NCBI GenBank assembly: GCA_900107365.1 | Contig: FNPS01000006.1 | Coordinates: 125,452 to 189,451 of the forward strand | DNA length: 64,000 nucleotides | Source: Flavobacterium aquidurense | GTDB taxonomy: Bacteria; Bacteroidota; Bacteroidia; Flavobacteriales; Flavobacteriaceae | Direction of reading: 5' to 3' | Shown here: piece after piece, positions 7,457 through 16,992 of the stretch | Position numbering within the stretch: the first letter of the stretch is position 1 | Layout: the number at the start of each line of letters is the position of its first letter | Notes under the pieces: model-generated | What the model was told of the DNA's origin: nothing | Database searches by the model: none | Seen by the model: the letters and a program-made list of their open reading frames with translations, nothing else | Position numbers and translations under genes: made by a program

Positions 7457-10012
7457 TTAGAAAGGATAATTTATTCCAAAATTTAAAACGGAGTGCCCAA
7501 AATTGTACTCTTTGAACCAACGGTCTCCCTTCTCATGCGCCGGATTATAAGTCTTAAAGCCTAAATCCAATCGAACAACAAAAAAGCTTAAATCGTATCG
7601 TAATCCGAATCCTGTACCTAAAGCAATTTCAGCTAAATCGTTTACGTTGTTAAATGTTGCCTTATCATCGGTGACATTATCGAGCACATTCCAGATATTT
7701 CCGGCGTCTGCAAAGACAGCTCCTTTAACATCTCCAAAAACTTTGAATCGTAATTCGGCACTTAATGCAATTTTCATATTTGCCTCATTAAAATCATCTA
7801 ACGCATCTGTGCTTCCAGGTCCTAATGAATAAGGTTGCCACGCACGATTATCATTTGAACCCCCGGAATAATAACTTCGTGAAAACGGGATATAATCTGA
7901 ATTACCAAAAGGAATCGCAATTCCGAAAAAGCTTCGGACAGCCAAAACTTTTTCTTTTCCAAAGTCCCAATGTTTAATATAATCAAACTCTGTTTTAATA
8001 TATTCTGAATATTCTAAGTTGAATATTTCATAGTTACCGTTCACATTTTGAGGAAGATTCGCAACGTTTGAAATTAAGGACAACAAAGTACCGGCTGATT
8101 CTATTTTAGCTTTAAATTGATAGAAATTATTGTCGGCAAGATCTTTTTTTGTTGTTTTAGTAAAGGTATAACTTGACGCTAGAATAAAATCATTTTCAGT
8201 CAAACGAACTCTTCTTTCTTCTATACTCTCAACATCTTTATATTGTTGGTCCGCTGGAGTTAAGGCTGTTTGTCCGCTTAAAACATCATCAGTAAAACCT
8301 GTTGTTCCTGAGGAAATTATTAAATTTCCATTACTATCAACATTGCTTGGTGTTGTATTGTAAACATTTGCAATACCATTTAATTCATCATATGAAGAGG
8401 TGTAAACATTAAAATAATTATCAGGATTTAAGTTACGCACAAATTGAGCATTAAGTACTTCTAATTTGGCGGTGTTCAAACGTTTTGGAGACCAGTTGTA
8501 TGATAATGCGCCGGTAAAATTTTCTTTATCTAAACCAATATTTCGCTGTTTTGAGAAACCAGCTGCAATACTGGTAGAAGGAATCATTCTTTTAGGAATA
8601 ATCTTTTCTGTTCCAAAAGGCATTAAGATTCTTGGAAAATTAAGTTTAGTATCAATTCCATATTCCGAAACATTAAAGAAATTATTATTAGGATTGGCCA
8701 TATCCTTGGATGAACCGACATTTACACGTGCTGAAATTTCTAATGTTTCAGCTCTGTTAAAGACATTTCGAATCGTTTCTGAAACACTGGCTCCAATTCC
8801 AAAATCCTGAATATTAGAATGTGTTACATCTAGCGTTGCGCCAAAACTATATTTTTTTCTTGGTGTTAAATAAACATTAGCGACTAAGGATTGCGCAGTC
8901 GAATCGCGTTTATCGACTTCATATTGTATAGAAGGATAATTAAAAATCTTAAGGTTATTTAAATAACGCGATGAAAGTGTTGTTCTTGTGTCAGAGTAGG
9001 TACTTCCTTTATTAATAAAAATAGCGTCTGTAATTGCTCTGGGTTTGTATTTTAGCTTTTTGTAGCTGTATAAATTAAAGTTTTTATAAGTTGTACTGTC
9101 CGTTATTTTGCTTTTTGCATTGGCAGCAGAGTAATCGGTATAAATATTTACATCGCTTATTTTATATAATTTAAATGGTTCAGTTCTGCTTGAATCTCTT
9201 TCCTGAATATTATTATTGCCAATTTTTAAATTAATATCTGCCTTATTTTTTTTACCAATTGTATCGATATCAAAAGTAACATAAGTTGGTTGGAAGAAAT
9301 AAGCACCGTGATTTCTAAAATAAGTTGTAATACGATTTTTTTCTTCTTCAAAATCTGAAGTTTTATATTGCTTTCCGGATTTTAAAACAGAAGGTTCCGG
9401 ATTTGTCTTATATAAAGAATCTAAGGCAGGAGTTAAAATAGTTGTTCTGATAGAATCTAAAGTATAACCGGGTCCGGTAAGAATATTATAATTTATCCTG
9501 GCCTTTTTTGGAGCAATACTGTCAATTGTATAATCTGTTTTTACATTGAAATAACCATTGTTGAAATAATAGAATTTTAAACGTAATAAAGTTTTTTTTG
9601 TTTTTGATGTGTCAATAATAACAGGCGGTTCACCAGTATTTTTTAAGAAATCATGAATACCTTTGTACAAAAATGATTGTCCAAGACGATCTACTTGTTT
9701 TGCAGAAAGTACCTTTGACCAATTTTCATATCGGCCAGGGTGATTTTTAAATCGTGCCTGATAGGTTGAATCAGGATTTAAATTGGCTAAGTTGTATAAA
9801 TTCAAACGTAATTTGTAACCTAATAGAGTACCATTTGGTTTTTGATACATTTGATTTGATGCATTTTCATCATTTGTAGACTTTCCATTTACAAGAATAT
9901 TATTTTTTACGAGAAGATTTTTTCCATCGGGAACTCTTTTTACGGCATTACAAGCAGAAATAAATATTGCTATTAGAATAAATGCTATTATTTTTGTGGA
10001 ATTCTTTTTCAA
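7457..10012 (-). CDS. tamL: Lipidated TamA-like outer membrane assembly protein (TamL)
   Basis: This 851-aa protein of the Omp85/BamA superfamily starts with a lipoprotein signal (IIAFILIAIFISAC, lipidated Cys21), then about 400 residues of POTRA-like repeats, and ends in a 16-strand-type barrel domain (bacterial surface antigen) whose last residue is Phe, the usual barrel insertion signal. Bacteroidota carry such a lipid-anchored TamA, called TamL, that works with TamB in outer membrane biogenesis. The NxxPFSRSYYSGGSNDNRAW region resembles the conserved lid-loop/strand signature. A minus-strand TACTTTTG box at 10033-10040 gives a short leader. The divergent neighbour is a TrmH-type methyltransferase. 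Confidence 0.88.
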   Translation of the reverse strand: MKKNSTKIIAFILIAIFISACNAVKRVPDGKNLLVKNNILVNGKSTNDENASNQMYQKPNGTLLGYKLRLNLYNLANLNPDSTYQARFKNHPGRYENWSKVLSAKQVDRLGQSFLYKGIHDFLKNTGEPPVIIDTSKTKKTLLRLKFYYFNNGYFNVKTDYTIDSIAPKKARINYNILTGPGYTLDSIRTTILTPALDSLYKTNPEPSVLKSGKQYKTSDFEEEKNRITTYFRNHGAYFFQPTYVTFDIDTIGKKNKADINLKIGNNNIQERDSSRTEPFKLYKISDVNIYTDYSAANAKSKITDSTTYKNFNLYSYKKLKYKPRAITDAIFINKGSTYSDTRTTLSSRYLNNLKIFNYPSIQYEVDKRDSTAQSLVANVYLTPRKKYSFGATLDVTHSNIQDFGIGASVSETIRNVFNRAETLEISARVNVGSSKDMANPNNNFFNVSEYGIDTKLNFPRILMPFGTEKIIPKRMIPSTSIAAGFSKQRNIGLDKENFTGALSYNWSPKRLNTAKLEVLNAQFVRNLNPDNYFNVYTSSYDELNGIANVYNTTPSNVDSNGNLIISSGTTGFTDDVLSGQTALTPADQQYKDVESIEERRVRLTENDFILASSYTFTKTTKKDLADNNFYQFKAKIESAGTLLSLISNVANLPQNVNGNYEIFNLEYSEYIKTEFDYIKHWDFGKEKVLAVRSFFGIAIPFGNSDYIPFSRSYYSGGSNDNRAWQPYSLGPGSTDALDDFNEANMKIALSAELRFKVFGDVKGAVFADAGNIWNVLDNVTDDKATFNNVNDLAEIALGTGFGLRYDLSFFVVRLDLGFKTYNPAHEKGDRWFKEYNFGHSVLNFGINYPF
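9967..9996 (+). promoter_or_regulatory. Promoter for the TrmH-family gene
   Basis: TTG at 9967-9969, 19 nt spacer, TATTTTTG at 9989-9996: a good match to the flavobacterial consensus, inside the 5' end of the divergent tamL gene. Confidence 0.55.
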
Positions 10013-10032
10013 GTGTTTTTAAATATTTAATT

Positions 10033-10040
10033 CAAAAGTA
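10033..10040 (-). promoter_or_regulatory. Probable tamL -7 element
   Basis: Minus-strand TACTTTTG, exact TAnnTTTG match, 20 nt upstream of the tamL start. Confidence 0.5.
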
Positions 10041-10049
10041 CATTATTTT

Positions 10050-10778
10050 ATGGTTAGTAAAAACCAAATAAAACTTATAACAGGTTTACATCAAAAAAAG
10101 CAACGTTTTGCAAATCAATTATTTTTTGCCGAGGGCGTAAAAGTAATTCAGGAATTGTTGCAATCCAATTTTGAATTAGAACATTTATACACGACTCTAA
10201 ATGATTTTGAGACTGTTCAGTCTGCAAAGCGTACTCTTATTAATGAGCAGGAACTTAAAAAAATAAGTGCTTTGGCAACTCCAAATTCTTGTTTGGCTGT
10301 GTTTAAAATCCCTGTCGAAAATAAAGTAATCGATTCAGGATTAATCATTGCTTTAGACGACATCCGCGACCCCGGAAATTTGGGAACGATTTTGCGTCTT
10401 TGCGATTGGTTTGGTATCAAACAAATCATTTGCTCTAAAGAAACAGTAGATATTTATAATCCAAAGGTAGTTCAGGCTACAATGGGGTCTATTGCCAGAG
10501 TAAATGTTAATTATGTTGATTTAAAAACTTTTCTCACACAAACAAAATTACCGGTTTTTGGAACTTTTATGGATGGTGATAATATCTATCAGTCCAATCT
10601 GCCTCAAAGTGGAATCATTATTATGGGTAATGAAGCCAATGGTATTTCAGCAGAAATTGAAAAAATAGTAACCAGCCGAGTCTCAATTCCAAGGTTTGGA
10701 GAGCTACAAAAAACAGAAAGTTTAAATGTGGCTACCGCAACAGCAATTATTCTTAGTGAATTTAAACGGAATAGTTAA
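10050..10778 (+). CDS. TrmH/SpoU-family RNA 2'-O-methyltransferase
   Basis: This 242-aa SPOUT methyltransferase has the family motifs 1 to 3: LDDIRDPGNLGTILRLCDWFGI, IIIMGNEANGIS and SIPRFGELQKTESLNVATATAI. The N-terminal part (about 1-100) is an RNA-binding substrate domain of the SpoU_sub type. It uses SAM to methylate the 2'-hydroxyl of a tRNA or rRNA nucleotide. The exact target cannot be read from sequence. It is divergent from tamL, with its own promoter at 9967-9996, and converges on porT. Confidence 0.9.
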   Translation: MVSKNQIKLITGLHQKKQRFANQLFFAEGVKVIQELLQSNFELEHLYTTLNDFETVQSAKRTLINEQELKKISALATPNSCLAVFKIPVENKVIDSGLIIALDDIRDPGNLGTILRLCDWFGIKQIICSKETVDIYNPKVVQATMGSIARVNVNYVDLKTFLTQTKLPVFGTFMDGDNIYQSNLPQSGIIIMGNEANGISAEIEKIVTSRVSIPRFGELQKTESLNVATATAIILSEFKRNS

Positions 10779-10787
10779 GAATTTGTT

Positions 10788-11498
10788 TTAATGAAAAGTG
10801 AAATTTATTAAAATTGCTCTCGACTTCATTGAGTCAATATTATCTGTCCACGGACTTGGTCCTTTTGCAGGATTGTCACGAATTAATTCATCAGTAATAC
10901 CAAACATTCCTCTAATCGAAGGTGAGAAAATAAAGTATTCAGAGAAAATATCTATTCCAAAACCCAGTTCGTAAGCTGCGGTCCATGGTTTTACTCTAAA
11001 TTTCCCTTCAAAATTATCATCTTGCGATTTTGAATTACTAGATAAGTTTAATGTAGTCGACATTCCTCCTACTAAATACGGACGAATATTTCCGGTACGT
11101 AGCGACGAGAATTTTAATAACAACGGAAAGTGAATGTAAGTACTGTTTACTTCTCTCAAGTAATCTTTCTCTAAAGCCATGTTTGGATAATACAAATCAC
11201 GTTTTGTATAGTACAACCCTGGTTCAAAACGTAAATTAATATATTCCTGTAATCTTAAATCGGCAACAACACCAACATTAAAGCCAGTAGTCTTTTTTAC
11301 CTGAATATCCGGACCCGGATTTTTGTAGTCAAATTTAAAATCAAAACTATTGAATCCCAGGTAATAACCAAAATACAGGCGTTGCTTTTGCCAGTTTTCA
11401 AGATTGATAATAGGATCTTTGCTAAACATACTTTTAGCAAATTGCGAATATCCTTTTGTCGATAAGACTAATAAAAGTAAGATTACTGTTTTTTTCAT
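10788..11498 (-). CDS. porT: PorT/SprT-family outer membrane beta-barrel protein (type IX secretion)
   Basis: This 236-aa protein has a signal peptide (MKKTVILLLLVLSTKGYS) and a small outer-membrane barrel rich in alternating aromatic residues, with the C-terminal end ILINFTFH. PorT (SprT in F. johnsoniae) is needed for type IX secretion and gliding, and the gene commonly sits beside ubiE, as here. The start at 11498 is chosen because the signal peptide begins there. It follows the ubiE stop by 1 bp, so the two genes are translationally coupled. The assignment rests on gene order and barrel character rather than on catalytic motifs. Confidence 0.75.
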   Translation of the reverse strand: MKKTVILLLLVLSTKGYSQFAKSMFSKDPIINLENWQKQRLYFGYYLGFNSFDFKFDYKNPGPDIQVKKTTGFNVGVVADLRLQEYINLRFEPGLYYTKRDLYYPNMALEKDYLREVNSTYIHFPLLLKFSSLRTGNIRPYLVGGMSTTLNLSSNSKSQDDNFEGKFRVKPWTAAYELGFGIDIFSEYFIFSPSIRGMFGITDELIRDNPAKGPSPWTDNIDSMKSRAILINFTFH

Positions 11499-11499
11499 A

Positions 11500-12231
11500 C
11501 TATTTTTTAGAAGCAGAATAAATGGTTGCAACTCCAAAAGTTTGAGGCATTGCCACAACATCTATAAACCCAATTTTTCTCAAAATATTGTTTAAAGCTT
11601 CTCCATAAGGAAAAACAGCAGCAGATTCTGATAAATAGCCATAAGCTGAATTGTCTTTTGAAAATAATTTTCCAATTATTGGGAGTATATTTTTACTATA
11701 AAATCTATAACCTTGTTTATAGGGAGTTTTATCTGGAACTGAAGTTTCTAAAATAACAAATACACCACCAGGTTTTAAAACTCTTAAAATTTCAGAAAAA
11801 CCTTTTTCCAGGTTTTCAAAATTTCGAACTCCAAAGCCAACGGTAATAGCATCAAAGTAATTATCCTCAAAAGGAATGTTTTCTGAATCTCCTAAGACTA
11901 AATCAATAATACTAGAAAGATTTTTATCTTCAACTTTCTTTTTTCCTACCTCAAGCATTCCTGCAGAAATATCAAGACCAATGATTTTTTCAGCCCTAGT
12001 CTGAGCCATTAAAATAGCCAAATCGCCGGTTCCTGTTGCAATATCAAGAATGATTTTCGGATTAGTATCCGATACTATTTTTAATACTTTTTTTCGCCAT
12101 TTAATGTCGATTCCAAAGGAGATTACGCGATTCAAATTGTCGTAGTTTCCAGAGATGTTATCAAACATTTGGGCAACTTGCTCTTTTTTACCTAAAGAAG
12201 AGTCTTTATATGGGGTTATTTTTTCAGACAT
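11500..12231 (-). CDS. ubiE: Demethylmenaquinone methyltransferase UbiE/MenG
   Basis: This 243-aa class I SAM methyltransferase carries the SAM-binding motif [12 protein letters not shown] and the UbiE signatures [19 protein letters not shown] and [25 protein letters not shown]. In a menaquinone-using bacterium it makes menaquinone from demethylmenaquinone. It is co-transcribed with porT. A minus-strand TATATTTG box at 12246-12253 is a likely -7 element just upstream. Confidence 0.95.
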   Translation of the reverse strand: MSEKITPYKDSSLGKKEQVAQMFDNISGNYDNLNRVISFGIDIKWRKKVLKIVSDTNPKIILDIATGTGDLAILMAQTRAEKIIGLDISAGMLEVGKKKVEDKNLSSIIDLVLGDSENIPFEDNYFDAITVGFGVRNFENLEKGFSEILRVLKPGGVFVILETSVPDKTPYKQGYRFYSKNILPIIGKLFSKDNSAYGYLSESAAVFPYGEALNNILRKIGFIDVVAMPQTFGVATIYSASKK

Positions 12232-12710
12232 TTTTTTTATTTACGCAAATATAATACAAACTGTGTTAACTGTAATTGCGTTTTTTAATTTGTAAATCAA
12301 ATGTTTTAGAATAAGCTTTTTAGAAAGTATTTCCTTTCAGATCTTATAGCTCACTAAAAGTGGGTATTTTAAAAAAATCACTAAAAGTGGGTATTGTATG
12401 ATACTGAATATATAGCCACTTTTGCTAAAGATAAAATGATGAAGTTTTAATGATTGATGGGATAGAATGACTTAAATCAAATGAATACTTTCTTTGCACT
12501 GGTAATCTCATTTGTTCTTGTAAGTAGTTTTGGAAGTATTGTTTTTAAACCACAATACTGTTTTTTTTAGAAGTGCAAAATACGTTCTTAGGATTAAATT
12601 TGTTTTTGGAAATTTTAATTTTCTTGCCTTTAATATCTTAGTGGTATTTGTTATTAAGGGCTCTTTTTTGAGGTTTATCCTCAATTAACTTTAATGTTAT
12701 TCAGTTAATT

Positions 12711-12728
12711 CAAATGTTTAAACATTTG
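12711..12728. promoter_or_regulatory. 18-bp perfect palindrome
   Basis: CAAATGTTTAAACATTTG is its own reverse complement. Its size suits a dimeric regulator, but no gene start lies close by on either strand. Confidence 0.35.
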
Positions 12729-12784
12729 TGATTTTTACAAAAACTATTTCCTGAAAGAGTCAGCTCTAAAAAATCAATCGTTCT

Positions 12785-12817
12785 TTAAAAAACATCCTTC
12801 AAAAGAGGATGTTTTTT
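12785..12817 (-). terminator. Intrinsic terminator after folA
   Basis: Stem AAACATCCT / AGGATGTTT flanked by A and T runs. On the minus strand it lies directly after the folA stop. Confidence 0.8.
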
Positions 12818-12820
12818 TAT

Positions 12821-13303
12821 TTATCGTCTAATGTAAGTTTCGTAAGTATAATCATAAAGATGTTTTTCGTCTCTAAAATTTTCTTCGGATTCGACTAATT
12901 GCCAATCGGTTTTGTCAATTTCAGGAAAATAGGCATCAGCATCAAAACTATGATGTACTTTGGTTATTTCTAATATATCAGCATGCTCCATTCCTAAATT
13001 GTAAATCTCGCCTCCGCCAATGATATAGGAATCTTCATTTTCTGGACAAACAGCAATCGCTTTTTCTATGCTGTCTACAACAATACAACCTTCAGGATTG
13101 TAATCGCTTTGACGTGTTATTACAATATGAACTCGGTTTGGTAATGGTTTAGGAAAGCTTTCAAAAGTTTTTCTCCCCATGATAATGTGATGATTGGTTG
13201 TAAGAGATTTAAATCTTTTAAAATCATTTGGCAAATGCCATACTAACTCATTATTTTTTCCAAGAGCGTTGTTTTCGGCTACCGCCGCTATCATTATAAT
13301 CAT
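12821..13303 (-). CDS. folA: Dihydrofolate reductase
   Basis: This 160-aa enzyme reduces dihydrofolate to tetrahydrofolate with NADPH. Visible hallmarks are the substrate loop AENNALGKNNELVWHLPNDF with the catalytic acidic residue (D in LPNDF), the NADPH-binding MGRKTFES and the IIGGGEIY segment. Length is usual. It follows the 2TM-domain gene by 12 bp and is probably co-transcribed. thyA, the enzyme that generates dihydrofolate, is 0.9 kb away on the same strand. Confidence 0.96.
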   Translation of the reverse strand: MIIMIAAVAENNALGKNNELVWHLPNDFKRFKSLTTNHHIIMGRKTFESFPKPLPNRVHIVITRQSDYNPEGCIVVDSIEKAIAVCPENEDSYIIGGGEIYNLGMEHADILEITKVHHSFDADAYFPEIDKTDWQLVESEENFRDEKHLYDYTYETYIRR

Positions 13304-13315
13304 GGTATTCTGAGA

Positions 13316-13660
13316 CTAAATTTTATTATCGGTATCCTCATTTATTTTGGACTCTAATTGACTGATTCTTTTTTGCTGTAAAGCAACAAGTCTGTCAATT
13401 TGTTCTCTTTCCCATTTTTTATTCATAAATCGGTCTGTAATATAGACTTTAATAAAGTGCAGGATAAAGATGAAAAACCATGTTGTAATGCCCCAAATAC
13501 ACCAGTTTTGATCTGTGTTAGCACCGAAGCCAAAAAATCTGTTTGCAATAAATAAAAATAAACTACCTAAGAGAAAAAGTACAAAATGAAAATATAGTAT
13601 TTTCTTCTGTCTAAGTCTTCTTCTGGCATATTCGTATTGTTCGTGTACTTCTTTTTCCAT
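13316..13660 (-). CDS. 2TM domain-containing membrane protein
   Basis: This 114-aa protein matches the 2TM family common in Flavobacteriia. It has a charged N-terminus with paired Arg/Lys (ARRRLRQKKILYFH), two membrane helices (about 22-43 and 55-75), and a Lys/Arg/Gln-rich cytoplasmic tail after YITDRFMNKKWEREQ. Function unknown; in some relatives this domain is fused to LytTR-type regulators. It is likely co-transcribed with folA. Confidence 0.8.
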   Translation of the reverse strand: MEKEVHEQYEYARRRLRQKKILYFHFVLFLLGSLFLFIANRFFGFGANTDQNWCIWGITTWFFIFILHFIKVYITDRFMNKKWEREQIDRLVALQQKRISQLESKINEDTDNKI

Positions 13661-13907
13661 AGGACAATTAATGAATAATGAGGTTATAAAGTTAAAATTT
13701 ATTTTGAAATCATGGGGTTTTTGATCGTAGAATATTTGTGCTCAAGGGAGTGCTAAATGAGAAATACGAAATTTTTTACACTTTAAATTATGGATATAAT
13801 TAAAAAAATATACTGTTTTTAATATTATAACAAATCGATATGGAGGTTGTTGAATGTTCAGCTGAATTTCTGTAATTTAGGTGTATAAATCTAAAAACTA
13901 AATAGTT

Positions 13908-14204
13908 ATGTCTTTAAAGAAACAATTTATCAAAACAAAACCAGTGTGTAAAGTTACTTTTTCTGTAGAGGCTAAAGATGCAAATTCGGCTGCGGTAGTA
14001 GGAGATTTTAACAATTGGAATCCAGAAGAAGGGACTTTGAGCAAATTAAAAAACGGAACTTTTAAAGCTACTTACGACTTAGTGAAAGATGCTATTTATG
14101 AGTTTAAATATGTAATTGACGGATTATATGTGAATGATCCTGAAGCTGATTCTTATAAATGGAATGATTTTGCAGGAAGTGAAAATAGTGTTTTAGTTGT
14201 ATAA
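13908..14204 (+). CDS. Isoamylase/CBM48-like early-set domain protein
   Basis: This 98-aa protein consists only of a glycogen-binding-type domain (CBM48, AMPK beta-like). The segment VVGDFNNWNPEEGTLSKLKNGTFKATYDL, followed by YEFKYVIDGLYVNDPEADSY, matches the immunoglobulin-like E-set found at the start of branching enzymes. Standalone versions are common in Flavobacteria; their role is unknown but may be binding of alpha-glucans or another enzyme. It is monocistronic, with a terminator at its 3' end shared with convergent thyA. Confidence 0.85.
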   Translation: MSLKKQFIKTKPVCKVTFSVEAKDANSAAVVGDFNNWNPEEGTLSKLKNGTFKATYDLVKDAIYEFKYVIDGLYVNDPEADSYKWNDFAGSENSVLVV

Positions 14205-14231
14205 AAAAATCCGCAATCAGCGGATTTTTTT
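14203..14231. terminator. Bidirectional terminator between the CBM48 gene and thyA
   Basis: AAAAAAATCCGC-aatca-GCGGATTTTTTT: perfect stem with T tracts on both strands between convergent genes. Confidence 0.9.
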
Positions 14232-14235
14232 ATAT

Positions 14236-15087
14236 TTATACAGCAACACTTCCTTTTATGCCAGCATGTGGTTCATAATCTAAAAGTGTGAAGTCGTTAA
14301 ACTCAAAATCAAAAATATTTTTGATATCAGGGTTTAAAATCATTTTTGGTAATGGTTTTGGCTCACGGCTTAATTGCAACTCTAGTTGTTCGATATGGTT
14401 GTTGTAGATATGTGCGTCTCCAAAAGTATGAATGAATTCGCCTGCCTCTAAATCACAAACCTGAGCGATCATCATGGTTAGTAACGCATAAGAAGCAATA
14501 TTAAAAGGAACTCCTAAAAATATATCAGCACTTCGTTGATACAACTGGCAAGAAAGTTTGCCTTTTGTCTCGCCTTTTTCAATGTCGGGACTCGAAACAT
14601 AAAATTGAAAAAAGGCATGGCAAGGAGGTAAAGCTGCCTTGTTGTTGGCTACGTTTTCTTCGAATGATTTTTTCGTATCTGGTAAAACAGACGGGTTCCA
14701 TGCAGAAACCAGCATTCTGCGGCTGTTTGGGTTTGTTTTAAGTTCGGTAATCAATTCAGAGATCTGATCAATTTCTTCACTATTCCAATTGCGCCATTGA
14801 TGACCGTAAACAGGTCCTAAATCGCCATTTGAATCTGCCCAGGCATCCCAAATTTTGACTCCGTTTTCCTGAAGATACTTAATGTTAGTATCGCCTTTTA
14901 AAAACCAAAGTAATTCGTAAATGATCGATTTTAAATGTAGTTTTTTGGTCGTAACCATTGGGAAACCTTCACTTAAATCAAAACGCATTTGGTAGCCAAA
15001 AACACTTTTTGTTCCTGTTCCTGTTCGGTCTCCTTTTTGGCAACCGGTTTCTAAAACATGTTTTACTAAATCTAAGTATTGCTTCAT
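14236..15087 (-). CDS. thyA: Thymidylate synthase ThyA
   Basis: This 283-aa enzyme makes dTMP from dUMP with methylene-tetrahydrofolate. Hallmarks are [20 protein letters not shown] at the N-terminus, the nucleophile region [13 protein letters not shown] (catalytic Cys), [23 protein letters not shown] and [15 protein letters not shown]. Length is normal, with a short insertion after the PSVLPDT segment. It pairs functionally with folA nearby. A TAAGCTTTAGGC repeat lies directly upstream of its start. Confidence 0.97.
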   Translation of the reverse strand: MKQYLDLVKHVLETGCQKGDRTGTGTKSVFGYQMRFDLSEGFPMVTTKKLHLKSIIYELLWFLKGDTNIKYLQENGVKIWDAWADSNGDLGPVYGHQWRNWNSEEIDQISELITELKTNPNSRRMLVSAWNPSVLPDTKKSFEENVANNKAALPPCHAFFQFYVSSPDIEKGETKGKLSCQLYQRSADIFLGVPFNIASYALLTMMIAQVCDLEAGEFIHTFGDAHIYNNHIEQLELQLSREPKPLPKMILNPDIKNIFDFEFNDFTLLDYEPHAGIKGSVAV

Positions 15088-15091
15088 GATT

Positions 15092-15161
15092 TTTTTGCTT
15101 TAAGCTTTAGGCAAGAGGCTTTAAGCTTACTGCCTAAAGCTTATTGCTTATTGCTTTATAA
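15092..15161. repeat. Degenerate GCTTTAGGC/GCCTAAAGC repeat before thyA
   Basis: Units of AAGCTTTAGGC and GCCTAAAGCTT with TTGCTTATTGCTT form an imperfect fold-back that begins 5 nt upstream of the thyA start, between the DUF151 gene and thyA. Confidence 0.6.
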
Positions 15162-15785
15162 TTATCTTTTCGAGATTTCGTCTCTAATTTTAGCTGCTTT
15201 CTCATAATCTTCCTGAGAAACGGCCTGGTCTAAAAGCTCATTAAGTTCTTGCAAAGTATGTTTAGCATAAACATCTCCAGATTGATTACTTTCTTCTTCA
15301 TGACCAAAAGTTTCCGGATTAGAAAGTACATCATCAATTTCCTGAGCGCCTGAATCGGTGTCTGCAGTATTTGATTTTAAATAAATTCCCGCTTTATCCA
15401 GAATGTTTTTATAAGTAAAAATCGGAGCATTAAAACGCAAGGCAAGTGCAATAGCATCAGAAGTTCTGGCATCAATAATTTCTTCGATTTTATCTCTTTC
15501 ACAGATTAAACTTGAATAGAAAACACCATCTACCAATTTGTGAATGATTACTTGTTTTACGACTATATCAAATCTTTCTGCAAAGTTTTTAAATAGGTCG
15601 TGTGTTAATGGGCGAGGAGGTTTTATTTCTTTTTCTAAGGCAATGGCAATTGATTGGGCTTCAAAAGCACCAATTACAATTGGTAATTTTCTTTCACCGT
15701 CAACTTCATTCAAAATTAAGGCATAAGCGCCATTTTGAGTTTGACTGTATGAAATTCCTTTTATGGACAATTTTACTAGACTCAT
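15162..15785 (-). CDS. Bifunctional nuclease (DUF151) with C-terminal UVR motif
   Basis: This 207-aa protein has an N-terminal DUF151/BFN domain (about 1-130, including LPIVIGAFEAQSIAIALE and IDARTSDAIALALRFNAPIF) and a C-terminal UvrB/UvrC motif (about 172-205, LQELNELLDQAVSQEDYEKAAKIRDEI), joined by an acidic linker. DUF151 proteins have been described as nucleases; the UVR motif mediates protein contacts in UvrB and UvrC. This fusion is common in Bacteroidota. It lies upstream of thyA on the same strand. Confidence 0.88.
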   Translation of the reverse strand: MSLVKLSIKGISYSQTQNGAYALILNEVDGERKLPIVIGAFEAQSIAIALEKEIKPPRPLTHDLFKNFAERFDIVVKQVIIHKLVDGVFYSSLICERDKIEEIIDARTSDAIALALRFNAPIFTYKNILDKAGIYLKSNTADTDSGAQEIDDVLSNPETFGHEEESNQSGDVYAKHTLQELNELLDQAVSQEDYEKAAKIRDEISKR

Positions 15786-15882
15786 ATATATGGGTAAAAA
15801 AGGGCAATTACTGCCTCATTTTAATACTTTTTTTGATTGAAAAATAAAGGTGCAATTTTAATCAAAAAATATGGAACAAAAA

Positions 15883-15926
15883 AGCTACCTAAAACAAAGA
15901 TACGATTATCTTGTTTTTAGGCAGCT
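15883..15926 (-). terminator. Terminator hairpin after etfA
   Basis: Long stem AGCTACCTAAAACAAAGATA paired with its near complement across a 4-nt loop. On the minus strand it is followed by a T-rich run, 25 nt after the etfA stop. Confidence 0.75.
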
Positions 15927-15949
15927 ATATTTTGATAGAGAATTTTAAA

Positions 15950-16918
15950 TTAAGAATGTTGTGCTTTAAAAGCTTTTAATTTCTCTGTTAACTTAGGTAC
16001 GATTTCAAATGCATCTCCAACAATACCATAATCAGCTACTTTAAAGAAAGGAGCTTCAGGGTCACTGTTGATTACTACTTTTACTTTTGAAGAATTGATT
16101 CCCGCAATATGTTGGATTGCCCCAGAAATTCCAATTGCAATGTATAAGTTTGTTGCTACTGGTTTTCCTGTTTGCCCAACGTGTTCGCTATGAGGTCTCC
16201 ACCCTAAATCTGAAACTGGTTTAGAACATGCTGTTGCAGCACCTAATACTGCAGCTAAGTCTTCAACTAATCCCCAGTTTTCAGGTCCTTTTAACCCACG
16301 TCCTCCAGAAACTACGATATCAGCATCAGCGATAGAAACTTTTCCTGTTACTTTTTCTACTGATTCTACTTTTACCCCAAAATCATTGTCTCCAATAGAC
16401 GGATTGAAATCTTCTTCAGTTGCAGATCCAGCACTTTCGAAAATTCCATAAGAGTTTTTAGCCAAACCAAGAACTTTTACATCAGTACTGATTTCAGTAA
16501 TGTTAAAAGCTTTGTTTGAGAAAGCATTTCTTTTCACCTGAAAAGGAGAAGTGCTAACCGGCAATCCAACAACATTTGAAGCGAAACCTGCATTTAATGC
16601 CACTGCAACTAGTGATGAAAGATAGATACTGTCTGTAGTAGAAGAAAGTAATACTAATTTTGTTCCTTCTTTTTCAGCTGCTTGTTTGATAACATCGGCA
16701 TAAGCTTTAGCTGTAAAACCTGCTAATTTATCGTTGTTTACTTTTAGAACTTTATCAACTCCGTATTTAGATAATTCGCTTACGTCACTGATGTTTACGG
16801 TTAAAGCGGTTACAGTTGTCCCTAAAGATTCTGCTACTTTCTTAGCGTAAGAAGCTAATTCAAAAGCAACTTTTTTAAATTTTCCTTCTGCAGATTCTGC
16901 ATATATTAATATTGACAT
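15950..16918 (-). CDS. etfA: Electron transfer flavoprotein alpha subunit
   Basis: This 322-aa protein has the N-terminal ETF domain and the C-terminal FAD-binding domain with the family signature from [12 protein letters not shown] through [19 protein letters not shown] and [11 protein letters not shown]. With EtfB it accepts electrons from acyl-CoA dehydrogenases and passes them to the quinone pool through ETF-quinone oxidoreductase. The start [16 protein letters not shown] is typical. etfB lies upstream on the same strand, separated by 74 bp that hold a CTTGAAACC-type repeat. Confidence 0.96.
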   Translation of the reverse strand: MSILIYAESAEGKFKKVAFELASYAKKVAESLGTTVTALTVNISDVSELSKYGVDKVLKVNNDKLAGFTAKAYADVIKQAAEKEGTKLVLLSSTTDSIYLSSLVAVALNAGFASNVVGLPVSTSPFQVKRNAFSNKAFNITEISTDVKVLGLAKNSYGIFESAGSATEEDFNPSIGDNDFGVKVESVEKVTGKVSIADADIVVSGGRGLKGPENWGLVEDLAAVLGAATACSKPVSDLGWRPHSEHVGQTGKPVATNLYIAIGISGAIQHIAGINSSKVKVVINSDPEAPFFKVADYGIVGDAFEIVPKLTEKLKAFKAQHS

Positions 16919-16934
16919 ATTTTTTTTGTTTATA

Positions 16935-16985
16935 AGTTTAAAGTTTCAGGTTTCAAGTTCGAAAACTGAAAACTGCGACTGAATA
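16935..16985. repeat. Degenerate repeat between etfB and etfA
   Basis: GTTTCAGGTTTCAAGTTCG followed by AAAACTGAAAACTG, same family as at 6268-6318. It starts 17 nt upstream of the etfA start codon. Confidence 0.6.
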
Positions 16986-16992
16986 CTGATTA

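Larger units (their letters stand above)
12232..12820. other. 589-bp non-coding gap with direct repeat and palindrome
   Basis: No convincing gene. It holds two direct copies of CACTAAAAGTGGGTATT about 28 bp apart (near 12353 and 12380), an 18-bp perfect palindrome CAAATGTTTAAACATTTG at 12711-12728, and the folA terminator at the right end. A 29-codon frame at 12481-12570 (MNTFFALVISFVLVSSFGS...) resembles a signal peptide but has no sign of expression. The gap may hold decayed coding sequence or a small RNA; I cannot tell. Confidence 0.6.

Noticed and set aside
12481..12570. 29-codon signal-peptide-like ORF MNTFFALVISFVLVSSF
   Set aside because: No promoter or conserved feature supports it; the region is non-coding in character.
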